A stretch of DNA of 64,000 nucleotides. Origin: Tachypleus tridentatus (lineage: Eukaryota; Arthropoda; Merostomata; Xiphosura; Limulidae). Below the pieces are notes generated by a model. It worked only from the letters and a program-made list of their open reading frames with translations, made no database searches and had not been told where the DNA came from. Numbering within the stretch: the first letter of the stretch is position 1; each line of letters starts with the position of its first letter. The translations under genes and the position numbers were made by a program. Location of the stretch: positions 28,251,276-28,315,275 of the forward strand of contig NW_027467782.1 of NCBI RefSeq assembly GCF_004210375.1. Reading direction: 5' to 3'. Of this stretch, positions 37,711 through 48,772 are shown piece by piece.

Positions 37711-38277
37711 AGTGGTTCTCAACCTGCGGCCCGCGGGCCGCATGTGGCCCGCGAGCATGCGATGTGCGGCCCGCAGATCACTTTCCAATGATGACATCCT
37801 AATATAACTCAAATAATCAAAAATAAAAAATATGCACTGTATATAACATGTACATGTAGGCTACTCACTGTGGTATATGTGTGTGTGTGTGTGCAGATAA
37901 TAATCTAAACCTTCAAGTAAGATGAATAGCAATTACTTTTAATATCTCTATGATGCTTCGCGTTTGCGATTTGCCTCGGCCTTTGTTTACGCTTTCCTAG
38001 CCATTGCCTTGACCCATATGCAATGAAACTTAACTTTGACTCGATACCGCGTCGACAATAGTGACGATATCTCTCCAACGTTTCTACCGCGTCGTCAACA
38101 GCAACGAGCTTTCCTCCGATCACGTTCGTTCTGGTTTCACCGCCCATTGCGCCCGCTCCTGCGTGTATTCGCCATGACTCATCTTCTCTCCATTGTTTCC
38201 TCTAAGACGCTGATTAGCTGTTCGAGTTCGTGACGCACTATTGTTGTGACCTACTTCTCACTTCTCCCCGTTCATCA
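37711..38277 (+). mobile_element. hAT-type element end with CpG-rich interior
   Basis: It starts with CAGTGGTTCTCAACCTGCGG, a classical hAT terminal repeat, followed by alternating ggcccgcgggccgc blocks that are self-complementary. A (TG)n microsatellite lies at 37879-37894. From 37,960 to 38,240 the sequence is unusually CpG-rich for this window (many cg pairs such as cgcgtcgac, accgcgtcgtc). It stops where Tigger copy 2 begins, so its own 3' end is missing. No transposase motif was recognised; the minus-strand 80-codon frame (37905-38147) is probably chance. Confidence 0.55.
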
Positions 38278-39893
38278 AAGGAGCTGATGTTGCAAAAGGA
38301 GTGTCAGTGCTTACGAAACAAAGATCACAAACAATGGAAGAGGTAGAAAAACTGTTGTTGATTTGGGTAAACGAAAAAACAGTTAACTGGTGATAGCATT
38401 TTTGAGACCATCATTTGTGAGAAAGCAAAGCAGTTTTATGCTGACCTCCTGAAAAATACTTCTGGAACGAGTGCTGATCCAAGTGATGTCTTTAAGGCTA
38501 GTAGGAGTGTTTTGAGAAATATTGGAAGAGAAGTGACATATATAGCTTCGTGAGATATGGGGAGGGTGCTCATTCTAACAAAGATGCTGCTGATAAATTT
38601 GTCAGGGAATTTAAGGACTATGTAGAAGGTGAGGGTTTTATTCCCGAACAAGTGTTCAACTGTGATGAGATGGGCCTTTTTTGTAAGAAAATGCCAAAGA
38701 CAACCTACGTCACCAAGAAGGAGAAGTCACTGCTGGGGCACAAGCCAATGAAGGACAGGCTAACTCTATTGTCATGTAATAATGCAAGTGGGGTCTTAAA
38801 ACTTAAGTCTTTGCTTGTTTACCATTCTGAGAACCAAGTTGTTGTTTTTTTAAAATAATTTTCTGAAAAGAAAATTAAATGTCATGTGGAGGGCTAATAG
38901 TAAAGTATGACACAGAGTTAACCCTCAGAGAGTTCTGGAAAAAATCACTTTAATAATCTCCATTGCTTGAGGATCATAGACAAAGCCTGGAAGGAAGTGT
39001 CTTTGAGGATCATGAACTCAACCTGGAAGAAATTGCAACCAGATTCAGTATCAGATAGAGATTTTGAAGACTTTGAGTCTGAGCCTATTGTCGAGGATAT
39101 TGTCTCACTAGGCAAGTGTATGGGCTTGAATGTGAGTGGTGATGATGTGTAGGAGTTGGTGGAAAACCACAACACTGAGCTCACCATGGAAGAACTCCAA
39201 GACCTTCAGAAGGAGCAGCAACAGAAGGCAACACTGAGGAAGTGTCTTCAGATGAGGAGGAGGGAAGGGAGGGTGTTCCTAGTTCATTAATCAAGGAAAG
39301 TGTGGAAAATAGGGAGAGTTGCAAAGTTTTGTGGAAAAATTTCACCCTGACAAAGCTGTAGCAAACTGCAGCATAAACCTTTTCAATGACAATGCCATGT
39401 CTTACTTCTGAAACATTTTAAAATGCAGGCAGAAACAAATCTTATTAGACAAGTTTTTAGTGAGAAATAGGTCCAGTGAGTCTCAATCGTGTTGTAGTGG
39501 TGCAAAGAGAGAGAAAAAAGAAAAAACCCCAGAAGGAAAGTCACCTGACGTTTTTATGGAAGGTGACTCCCCTTCCAAACAATAATAACTGTCCAACTCT
39601 CCATGTTCCTCACCACCTTTCACTTATGCCATCAGCTGTCCTCAGCACAGGTAGAGTGCAGTTAAATTTTAATTTATTGTTTTTTTTATTGTGTGGTTGA
39701 CTTTATGCATGTAAGTATTATTATACAGGTATAAATAAGCAATATTTTTACTTAAAATGCTTTATAATAGGTAATTTTTTGGATGTCTGTAATGGATTAA
39801 TTTAATTTACAGTATTTCTTATGGGGAAAATTGATTCCGTTTTCAAACAGCCTTCTGGAATGGATTAAGTTCGAGAACTGAGGTACCACTGTA
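38278..39893 (+). mobile_element. Tigger/pogo element copy 2 with DDE core and 3' TIR
   Basis: 5'-truncated copy: it begins within the region after the HTH (GVSVLTKQRSQTMEEVEKLL in frames) and carries the DDE core EQVFNCDEMGLFCKKMPKTT then HKPMKDRLTLLSCNNASG, near 38648-38790, as in Tigger/jerky-type transposases. Frameshifts and stops follow. The 3' end reads gttcgagaactgaggtacca and ctg (39869-39893), a terminal repeat complementary to the Tigger 5' end, followed by TA. The 5' TIR and HTH are missing, and the left junction at about 38278 touches a CpG-rich segment. Inactive. Confidence 0.8.
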
Positions 39894-39894
39894 T

Positions 39895-41180
39895 TATCAT
39901 GACTAAATTTGTTAATTGAAGACTAATTTTTGTTCAGTTTATTAAATTATTTAAAAAACAACTTTTCTTCAGTCTGATACAAAGAAAAAACAGCTTGGAT
40001 CATACACTAGTATTTCCTATTGTGAACTGTTTGCTGTAAATGTACAATAGTTTTCATGCTGCTAATTGTAAATTATTTTTTCCAAATATCCTGTGTTAAC
40101 TCCCTCATTTCAGCCAAATTATTTTACTTCAAGTTTTTCAGTTTTCACATAAACCAATACAATACGAATAATGTTAAAGGTCCATGTAGATCAAGCCATG
40201 GATGTGAGAGTTATATCAGATTCTTTATGGCCAACATACTGGTTCACCACACTCAATATCTCCATGTAACTAACTCTTGGTAGTCAGAAAGTGACTAATT
40301 TTGTATAGATTGAAAGTACCATTGGATCAAATGTAGCTCAAAACTTAGTGGTTTCCCATCATGCTTCACTGTAGATATTGTACTTTCACTGTTATACTGT
40401 TCTCTCCTCCACCATTGAATGAAGTTTTCATTGATTGTTGCTAAACTATTTGGGTATAGATTGATGTTGAAACAGCATAAATTTCCAGCTCTGTTCATTT
40501 CATCATTCGTGGTCCAATATCCATCTAAACCTTTTGGCCAGTAACCTATTTTTAGCAGTAGTTTTGAGCCAGCTTAATGTCCAGTGAGAGCACTTTATGT
40601 TAATGTGCATGTTACCGTTTTCAAGGTAACACTCAACTATATTTACTGCAAGGTTATTGTCAAGATTTCTCTTGTAAAGAAAATACCACAAATTGCTTAA
40701 ATTCACTTTCAGTTTCTGATTTATACCTCAATTGCCTCTGATATAAACAGTGTCAGTTTCATTTGCCCTCTTTAGACTTGCATACAGCTTTTTCAAAAAG
40801 AATTCTTGCTAAAAGTTTTCACATGGAATCTCTCTGACAATCAAAAAAATGTTATTTCTACATGTTTGTCCTGTGACATTTTGGTATCGTGAGCCACAAC
40901 AGGATCTTTACTACTATTAATCAGCATAGTAAATTTGGTTTTTATAATCTCTATAGTGATGTACACTTTCTGATTAGGTGGATGACAGCCAATGATCAGG
41001 TAAACAATCAAACATGATACCACTCATTTTGACATAATACAGAAGTGTAATTCCCACAGTATTGTCCATTCATCCTCTTTATCCTTTCTATACTTGTTTT
41101 CATACTACATAATATGTTATTAATACAAGGGACAATAAACAGGTGTGTGTGTGTGTGTATGCGTACACATGCTCATACAT
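39895..41180. other. stretch without recognised gene
   Basis: Short frames only; a (GT)n microsatellite at 41143-41158. Confidence 0.5.
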
Positions 41181-41191
41181 TTGTATTAAAG

Positions 41192-41808
41192 CAGAGGTTT
41201 CCAAATTGTGGTCTCTGATAATACTTTGAGGTACTATTAGGAGCACTGTCCACAGTAATACATCAAATTTATGATTTCACCATTTTAAGTGAAAGAGCAA
41301 TGAATAAAGTAAAATGCTAAGATATTATAAAAATAATATAGTAATACATACAAATCCAGAAATTAATAATTGTAATTAACATAAATTATGCAAATTCATT
41401 GTGCACCTCACAATGTTGCCTGCGAATTGCAAAAAACAAGACAGTTGATTTCCAGTTGAACTGATACATATAAAATCAAAGTATAGAAGTACAATAAATA
41501 TGGAACCAGTTCTCTGTTTAACACTGCCAGACATTGACCCAAGAACTTGTAAGATTGTTTCAGTTAAGCAGTATCATATTTTACTTCAAAGTCTCTTTTG
41601 ATATTTGAAATACTTTTGAATTCTTCCATCTTTATATGTCTTTTCTTTGTTGTTTTTTTAAAACTAGAATCAAACTGTAAAGGAAGTAAAACGTATATAA
41701 TACACCAGTTACTTTCTAAAAAACTGTTTTTGATGTATGTGGGGGGGTTTGCCAGTACAGTAAAAAGGTTGAGAAGGTCTGCAGGTTGGCAAGGTTTGGG
41801 AACCCATG
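41192..41808. mobile_element. hAT MITE with TIRs and 8-bp target duplication
   Basis: The left end CAGAGGTTTCCAAATTGTG and the reverse complement of the right end (CATGGGTTCCCAAACCTTG) match at most positions, the hAT TIR pattern. Flanks tattaaag (41184-41191) and aattaaag (41809-41816) differ at one base and fit an 8-bp target-site duplication. The 617-bp interior has no transposase, so it is non-autonomous. Confidence 0.7.
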
Positions 41809-42872
41809 AATTAAAGAATTTGGAATAAAAATGCCCATAAACCTAACTAGACATGGGGGAGCATATACACATATAAAAAAATTAGCAGAAAACACATGTA
41901 CACTTAACAAAACTATTACATCTGTAGGTATGTTGATGCGTATCTTAGCATTTTAAACACATGAAAAAAAAATACCAAAGTTATTAAAATAAACACAGGT
42001 ATGAATTATTTTCCTACAAAAAATTATTTGCAAAATATTTATGCCAAATGTAAGCTGTGTACTGAAGGCATGAGGATACTTGTTACTCTAAGTGGATGCA
42101 TGTTATCACAATCAGAATTTATATATGTCTGTTAAGAACTTAAAACTTACTGTGCACCAACTTTCAAAAGTAAATTTAATAATTGTTACTGTAATAAAAT
42201 AGATGAAAACACAACTTCTGTCTTTACTAAAATTTATTTACCTTCCTCCCCACCTGTACAATTGAACAACCAGACAAAAAAGAGCATCAATGTTCATAAG
42301 TTTCAAATTTCACCTTTCATTCTTATCAGACTTTTCCACCTAACAAAGACATTAATTTTTGTTCAAAATTAGTTTTTATACATATATTTTTACTGACTAT
42401 TATTGTCTGAGAAAATCAATTATGAAGAAAACCAGTGTTCTAACATATGTAAAATCGTTCAGATGCTACATTAAATTAATCAATAAAAGTACACTTTCTA
42501 ATTGAGATTGTTGTACCTGAAAAACAAGTGATAAATAAAATTCCCTGGAATTTTAACTTATAAAAACGTTTCTCCAGGTCTAGTCTACAATTTCTTTTAA
42601 TAGGTTTCTCATAAAAAGAGCATTTTTTTTAAATGTATTTTCCAGAATTAAAGCTTTCTACATATGTATATATATATATATATTTATGTGAACATTACTC
42701 TCTTCCACACATACATCTTAATCATTCTAGTTTCTAGAAATACTTCCCATTTCTCTAAAATTGTGTACTAAATAAAAACAAATATAACATATACTGTACA
42801 CTAATAGAATTTCATATAAATACAGATTGAGAAAACTATTAATCTGTGGGAAGGAACGAGCCAGAATAAAGT

Positions 42873-42972
42873 TTACAAATGAAAAGCATCAATTAACAGT
42901 TACACTTGTTCCTTCTTGAACATCTGTTTACTTCCTGTTGCTGTTGATGGAGAAATGGCATGGCCGCCATAG
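42873..42972 (-). pseudogene. OGDH: OGDH-like terminal exon with early TAA
   Basis: The acceptor tttatttcag ends at 42973. It reads YGGHAISPSTATGSKQM then FKKEQV and TAA at 42900-42902. The same frame continues as LLIDAFHL to a second TAA at 42873-42875, which fits the family's normal tail (ELQRLLDTAFDL), so the first stop truncates the protein by about nine codons. YxGRxxxxxxATGxK is the recognisable OGDH C-terminal signature; here the Arg is His. Confidence 0.8.
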
Positions 42973-43630
42973 CTGAAATAAAAGTTTATTATACAATACA
43001 TACACATACAATGACAATTAATTCACTATTTATTCCACTAAAAAACTGCTTGAAAAAAATCAAATTAAAAAACAAAGTTCAATAAATAGTTATTTAAGTT
43101 ATGGTGAGATTACTGAAACAACATGGGTGATGGTAAAATGATGCAAACTTCTATTAAAATCATGCAACTTACATTTAAACACCATTCTACATAAAGCTCA
43201 TGTACTTTCAACAATTGTAATAATGTTAATTAGAGGCATAGAATAGAATATAATAGCCATCCAACAAATTTTTCCATCAAGCTCTCTTCGTATCCAATTT
43301 ATTATAATGCTATGTACCCCTAAATGCACAGACGTCTTCAGGGACAATCGCTACAATCCTATGCAACTTATGTTTAAATAATATTCAGTGTAATGATGCA
43401 ACTCTCTTTTCAATAAAATGTTGGTATCTACTTTTCTTCACCATCATGCGACTTGTATTTTTCAAAACTTATTATACAAGATGGCACAAATTCAAAAACT
43501 GTCAAGTTTCCTTGTAAGTGGTATTTTAGCCCAATAACATTTTTGTGTAATAATAACAAAAGCTTGTTTGTATTAAACCGATAATAGTTATCAGTTACTC
43601 GCTTGATGTGACGTGGGTCATTAATGTTAC

Positions 43631-43764
43631 AAAGACAAGACTCCAAAGGGGCTGCACATGGCCACAGAAACCTTGGTTTTATGTTCTTCTTGGGCCCAGG
43701 TTATCTTGGCATTGGGGTAATTTTTAATCTCATCTTTCAGCAGACCAAATGGGAAGGGGCACAG
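43631..43764 (-). pseudogene. OGDH: OGDH-like exon c (scrambled after EEHK)
   Basis: The acceptor tttcctcag precedes 43764. It reads LCPFPFGLLKDEIKNYPNAK then ITWAQEEHK, closely matching [20 protein letters not shown] and AWCQEEHK. After EEHK the open frame no longer matches OGDH, whereas the +1 frame gives KGFCGHVQP, resembling the family's GYYDYVKPR segment; the stretch is about 7 residues short. The putative donor is gtaaca at 43630. Best read as small deletions that break the frame. Confidence 0.8.
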
Positions 43765-44582
43765 CTGAGGAAAGAAAAATGGTTGCTTTGCAAAATCTAA
43801 GACAACTGTAAGTAAAAGTTATGTAAACACTTTATTTAATACAAGTTACACACACACTATAAAAAATATCAGAAATAATACTTCTTATAACAAAATCTAT
43901 AAAGAGGTACTAAATTAGTTTTATAAGCTAAACTGATTATTAAATCACGACCTGAAAACAAATTCATTGTAATGAAGTGTCACATACATATACATCTTTT
44001 ATATATATATATATATGAATCATCTTTTCTTCATTATAAATGTGGAAAAAATTATAAAAATAAAGAAATATGTGAATCAAGAATCGTAAAAGAAAACAGA
44101 ACTAAGTCATGTGAAGCAAAAATCAGAGGAAGATGGAAAATATGATATGTTATGTGAATATTAAAACCAGAAATGGGAAAAACATAAATCAGAAGATCGA
44201 GGATTATGCAAAGTGAAACTCAGAGGAAATGGATTACTTTATGTGAAACAAAAATCATAGAGACATGGACTATATCATATGTCTGCCAAAATCAAACACA
44301 AAATTCATACCATATAAAATCATAAACAAAACAACGTATATTTCAATCATTTTCCATGTAATGATGTCACTTATTTTCAACAGTTTTCTAAGTAACAATG
44401 TTCCCTGTACCCAAAAGACTTCCATGTGATGATGTTATTTATATTAAAACATTTTTATACATCATAAAGCAACTTATTTTCAACAATTTTCTAAATGAAA
44501 CAAGGTGCATTTAAATGTTTCATACCATGCAAAACAAATCTAATTTAGTTTTATCTGTAAGGGCAGATAAAACTATCTCAAC

Positions 44583-44746
44583 TTGCTCCACTCTAGTGAT
44601 TGCAATATTCGACTAAAGATTCAGTTTCTCCCTTTCTTCAGCCAGATCGTAGTACACTTTACCAGAACAAAGGAGAAGCTTCTTCACTCTTTCTGGAGCT
44701 TTGCTTGCCTCACCTTCATCAGGTATAACGTGTTTGAATGTAGTTC
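44583..44746 (-). pseudogene. OGDH: OGDH-like exon b (acceptor lost, internal TAG)
   Basis: A 164-nt segment reading GTTFKHVIPDEGEASK, APERVKKLLLCSGKVYYDL, EEREKLNL, TAG, then SNIAITRVEQ, collinear without gaps to OGDH (YYDLTRERKARDMVGQVAITRIEQ spacing preserved). The bases before its start (44748-44747 on the minus strand) are CG, not AG, and no AG lies in the pyrimidine tract, so normal splicing in is unlikely. The TAG is at 44613-44615. The donor after 44583 is gttgag. Confidence 0.85.
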
Positions 44747-45997
44747 CGAGACAAAAAGAAACCGTGTATTGCTAGATGTAGAAAACTAAGTATTCAGGTG
44801 AAATTAATGCATTATGAATGTATTAAAAAATACTTTCAACCAATCAATCATCATGTTCATCCACTAAAGAATTTTTACACAACCAACTCAGCATGTTTGT
44901 CCACTGAAGTATTTTTTACATAACCAATTCAGCACATTGTACAAATGAATTAGTGAGTTCTGAAATGTGTTTCAAACCTGTAAGTGACGATGAAGATCTA
45001 CATGGTAGGTTTGAGACCTTTAATGGGCTTCAATTTTCTGTTGCATGAAAAGGAAACAATATTTCAGCTTCTGTGTCATGACCTCAGTATATAAACAGAA
45101 ATCTTATCCATTTTGTTTTCACCAATAGGCATTTGTAGTCCATTAAAGTTTTCAAACCATCTATGTCTACCCTTTCTGAAGTTTTCTTCTAAAACAATAC
45201 ACAGTATTATGAACTGAATCATATAAAAAGTCAGCGTTTTAAATGAGAAAAAAATGTAAATATTAATGATACTTGTAAGATTAAATGTAAACACAATGAT
45301 GATGTTATAAGTGTGTTATAAATTAGAAAATTGTAAGTTTCCACAAATAATAATTGCCTTAACTGCTAAACCTTATCTCACACTTTAGTTTGAATTCCAC
45401 TTTATTTACAAAAACAAACACTTCAAACTTAAAAGTACCTTAGTCATAAAATGTAAATATATCATACTTCAGTAATGCTTTCACTGGAACACATATGTAC
45501 TTCAAACATGAGAAAACTTTAGTCACAAAGTGTAAATACTTTGGACTCAAAAAATGCTTTAACCACAAAAATACAGGTAAATTAACTAAACTGAAATACT
45601 AACACAGTGTTTCTAGAGGACAGTGAGAAACAGTGCAGATTCTCCTTTGAACTAAAATATAAATATTAAATATAGTCCTAGAGTATAAGCTGTACAACAC
45701 TTCATATGCTGTTAGTTTATGAACCAATTTCACATGTCACACATTAAGATGAGGTAAACACATGCTGCAAGATTACGAGTACTGTCAAACTTTTCCAAAC
45801 ATTCACCTGTGTACTAAAGGACAACCACACCATTTGTCCAAAGACACTTAGGACTTGCCTCAAACTTATGACTGTCAATCACAAGTGATATATTACCTAT
45901 CAAAATAATAACATTCCAAACTGTGGATCTATCTCAACCACGTTATTGCAGTATTTGAAAGTTAAAATGGCTGAATGTGAGAGCTACATCTGAGTAC

Positions 45998-46315
45998 TTA
46001 TTCTGTGTTATGGAGAGGAGTCAAGATGCACATGATATAACATTTTAACTCTGTGGATGGGACATATATTTTCCAATGTTCCCATACTTCCACACTGAAC
46101 TTGGAATAAATATTTCCACCTTCTGGGTTCATTTTGACTGTAATAATTAGATGGTGAGTTATAATCCTCTTGTCCCATTGCTTCTCTATCATCATGCATT
46201 TGAATACAACTTGACTAACTTTCACCACTAAGTTATCCGAGTCAAGAACATCAAACATATTTACACAGTAATTAGGGTTACTACTTACTGCTTTGGTGAT
46301 ACAGGCACAAAACAA
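45998..46315 (-). other. 105-codon ORF of doubtful coding status
   Basis: The frame starts MFCACITKAVSSNPNYCVNM and continues with VVKVSQVVFKCMMIEKQWD and HLIITVKMNPEGGNIYSKF. It sits between two exons of the OGDH-like pseudogene on the same strand but matches no OGDH segment, so it would be intronic. I do not recognise it; an overlapping frame is equally open. Probably chance or an old insertion. Confidence 0.15.
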
Positions 46316-46827
46316 ATTCAGAATTATAGTTAATATAATTTCTTCAATACAGGTTCAATTCAATGCACCAATTATATGCACATTCAGTTAGCAAATAAAC
46401 AACAAAACCTGTTTTAAAATATGCTTACCACCCTAAGAATAAGAGATAAAAACAAAATCTATTTAACATAAAACAAGCAACAAAATGTTTCAAACTGTGT
46501 TTATTCAACACTTAGAGATAAATAATAAAGTAAACCACTCTAATAATTATCCATTCAAATACACAACCAAATCATCATTTCGCAAGCAACACAATTTTTT
46601 TATTACTATAATAGCTTCATTTAATCTAGAATAAATTAGAAAACAGTATTATTTGTACAAGTTATTTCTCAAAAATATTATTCATCTACTAAAACTAAAC
46701 CTTACTCTTAAAATGTAAAACTAGGAAACAGAACAAATGTAACTCCAAGTTCAAGAATCTGGAAATAAAGTTAAGACTACTAATAAAACATTGTAGTGGT
46801 TCCCAATGAAACAAAGAAATTTATTCT

Positions 46828-46930
46828 CAGTGGTAAGTCTGATGGCTAAACACTAAATATCTGAATTCAGTACCCAAAATTAGCAAAGCTCAGCCTATTG
46901 TATAGCTTTGCATTTAGGAACAAAATAGTG
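46828..46930 (+). repeat. SINE family 2, heavily diverged, in OGDH-like region
   Basis: cagtggtaagtctgatggct, aacactaaatatctgaattc, gcaaagctcagcctattgta and tagctttgcatttaggaaca. Only order and tail support this. Confidence 0.4.
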
Positions 46931-47054
46931 ATGTACAAAAAAAGAATAACTCCTATGGCTGAACTGAATGCACAAATCTAGACGATGTAACTAGTGGAAA
47001 GTTAGATGCAAATGTTAGCTTAGTATATGTGGAAAAATCACAAAGTTACTGCAC

Positions 47055-47131
47055 CTTCAATCATGTCATCAAAACTGGATTTTGCATCTGGGTGATGCAG
47101 CAAAGATATGGGAGTGAAGATGATAAGCTGT
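47055..47131 (-). pseudogene. OGDH: OGDH-like exon a (5'-most found)
   Basis: Reading on the minus strand, the acceptor ttattag lies just above 47131 and the donor gtgcag just below 47055. The 77-nt exon encodes QLIIFTPISLLHHPDAKSSF then DDMIEG, matching PLIIFTPKSLLRHPEARSSF of OGDH. It ends one base into a glycine codon that the next exon should complete. Undamaged by itself. Confidence 0.85.
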
Positions 47132-47334
47132 CTAATAAGAAAGATATATTATGTAATATAACAGATTATTATTATAAAGTACATTTTAAACACTTTAGAT
47201 GACCTTTAACCTTTTGAGAATCTATGGTCTACTAGAAGACCTTAAGTTTGAACAACTGAGCAAGAGTTCTCAGAAACTGTACTTGAGAAATGAGTATTAA
47301 TAACACACAAATGATTGGTTGGTTTGACTTGTTT

Positions 47335-47597
47335 TGAATTTTGTGCAAAACTACATGAAGGCTATCTGCCCTAGCCTTCCCTAATTTTGCAGTGTAAGAC
47401 CAGATAGAAGGCAGGTAGTCATCACCATTCAATGCCAAGTCTCGGACAACTCTTTAACCAACGAATAGTGGGATTGACCATAACTTATAACGCCCTCACG
47501 ACTTAAATGGCGAGCATATTTGGTGTGATCGGTATTCGAACCCGCGACCCTCGGATTACGAGTCGGACACCTTAACCCACCTGACCATATTGGGCCG
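47335..47597 (-). repeat. tRNA-derived SINE, family 1, full length
   Basis: On the minus strand it begins with a tRNA-like head with A-box-like ggtcaggtgggttaaggtgt and B-box GGGTTCGAATAC, then the family body (gttggtta, gtgatgactacctgcc) and tail ttttgcacaaaattcaaaac. The tRNA-like part is not a tRNA gene: the cloverleaf is not complete and the body continues past it. Confidence 0.75.
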
Positions 47598-47692
47598 TAA
47601 AATTTGGTAGTATTGTAACATTTGTGAAAGATGAAGTAAGGATCCGCTGGTATGCAAGACAAACAAACTGTGAGAATAGAATAAAAAAGTAG

Positions 47693-47932
47693 GCACGTAA
47701 TCCGAGGGTCGCGGGTTCGAATCCTTATCACACCAAACATGCTCGCCCTTTCATCCATTGAGGTGTTATGACGTGACGGTAAATCCTAGTATTCTTTGGT
47801 AAAAGAATAGCCCAAGAGTTGGTGGGTGGTGATAACCAGCTGCCTTTTCTCTAATCTTACATTGCTAAATTAAGAACGGCTAACGCAAATAGCTCTCGTG
47901 TGGCTTTGCGCAAAATTAAAAAACAAACAAAG
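47693..47932 (+). repeat. tRNA-derived SINE, family 1, inverted partner
   Basis: Plus orientation, starting at gtaatccgagggtcgcgggttcg (B box), then caccaaacatgctcgccctttc, the body and the tail ggctttgcgcaaaattaaaa. The A-box part is missing. It lies about 95 bp from the oppositely oriented copy at 47335-47597. Confidence 0.75.
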
Positions 47933-48535
47933 AAAATCACGTTAAGTTACTGTTTTCTGTTAAACCTGCTTTCACAACTTCCTAATGAGTCAGAATAATG
48001 TAATAGATCAACAAAGCACTGCCATTGTAGTTTCTGAATACCTTCAGATGCACCGCAATGTATGACAAATAATTTGTCCAAGGTTTCATCAATGTCTGTG
48101 CGTTTTTTTATATTTAATTAGTGAAGAACTTGGATTAAAAGACATTTAAGTTGCTCTTAAATTTTTCGACAAACAATCAAACATATAGTTCAGACTTCTT
48201 GTAATCAGACGACTAACTGATATCTGCGTTAAGGTATCTGCTTACCTCAGTTGGCAGGACGATATTTTATGAACCTTTCAGAAACTAACGTTTACTTTAC
48301 CTCATTTCAGGAACAACGCTGACACCCTATGAGTGAATTACTTTACAAGGGTGAATATGTGGTGATGTTGATCATTCTTTCTGTTCATACTTCTTAGAAG
48401 TACCCGGACGTCCTAACCGTTGGTATAAGATAATAGTTCAGTTTATAAATGTTTGAAACTAGTCTGAAAGGGTTATTTATTAAATGTTTATTCTTGGTGG
48501 ACACTTACGCATGAACTGCTACACCAAAACTCTCG

Positions 48536-48772
48536 GCCTGGTATAGCCAAGTGGTTAGTGCGCTCTGTTCGCTGGTTCATTCTTTGTCCCACGCGAGGGA
48601 GCTATAATGTGACGGTCAGTTCCACTATTCGTCAGTAAAAGAGTAGCCGAAGAGTTGAAGGTGGACAGTGATGACTAGCTGCCTTCTCTAGTATTTCACT
48701 GCTAAATCAGGATCGGATAGCCCTAATACTGCTGTGAAGCTTTTCGCGAAATTCAAACAAATCTATGTATTA
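48536..48772 (+). repeat. tRNA-derived SINE, family 1, diverged
   Basis: The head ggcctggtatagccaagtgg has a clear A box; then gagggagctataatgtgacg, agtgatgactagctgccttc and the tail cttttcgcgaaattcaaac. The B box is decayed. Confidence 0.65.

Larger units (their letters stand above)
42873..47131 (-). pseudogene. OGDH: OGDH-like (2-oxoglutarate dehydrogenase E1) 3' fragment, broken
   Basis: Four exons on the minus strand, in correct order and phase, match the C-terminal end of OGDH, the thiamine-diphosphate E1 subunit of the mitochondrial 2-oxoglutarate dehydrogenase complex of the TCA cycle. Landmarks are LIIFTPISLLHHPDAKSSFD, LCSGKVYYDL, IAITRVEQ, LCPFPFGLLK, YPNAKITWAQEEHK and ATGSKQM. 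Introns remain, so it is not a retrocopy. Lesions: the acceptor of the second exon ends CG instead of AG (44747-44748); TAG at 44613-44615; a divergent, shortened segment after EEHK in the third exon whose match lies in another frame; and TAA at 42900-42902, with the expected tail (LLIDAFHL) continuing in frame past it. The upstream catalytic exons are not recognised. Four independent lesions make this a pseudogene. Confidence 0.88.

Noticed and set aside
43428-43646. 72-codon minus-strand ORF
   Set aside because: It overlaps the end of OGDH-like exon c in another frame and runs into the intron; it has no OGDH similarity.
44583-44789. 68-codon plus-strand ORF
   Set aside because: It is the antisense shadow of OGDH-like exon b.
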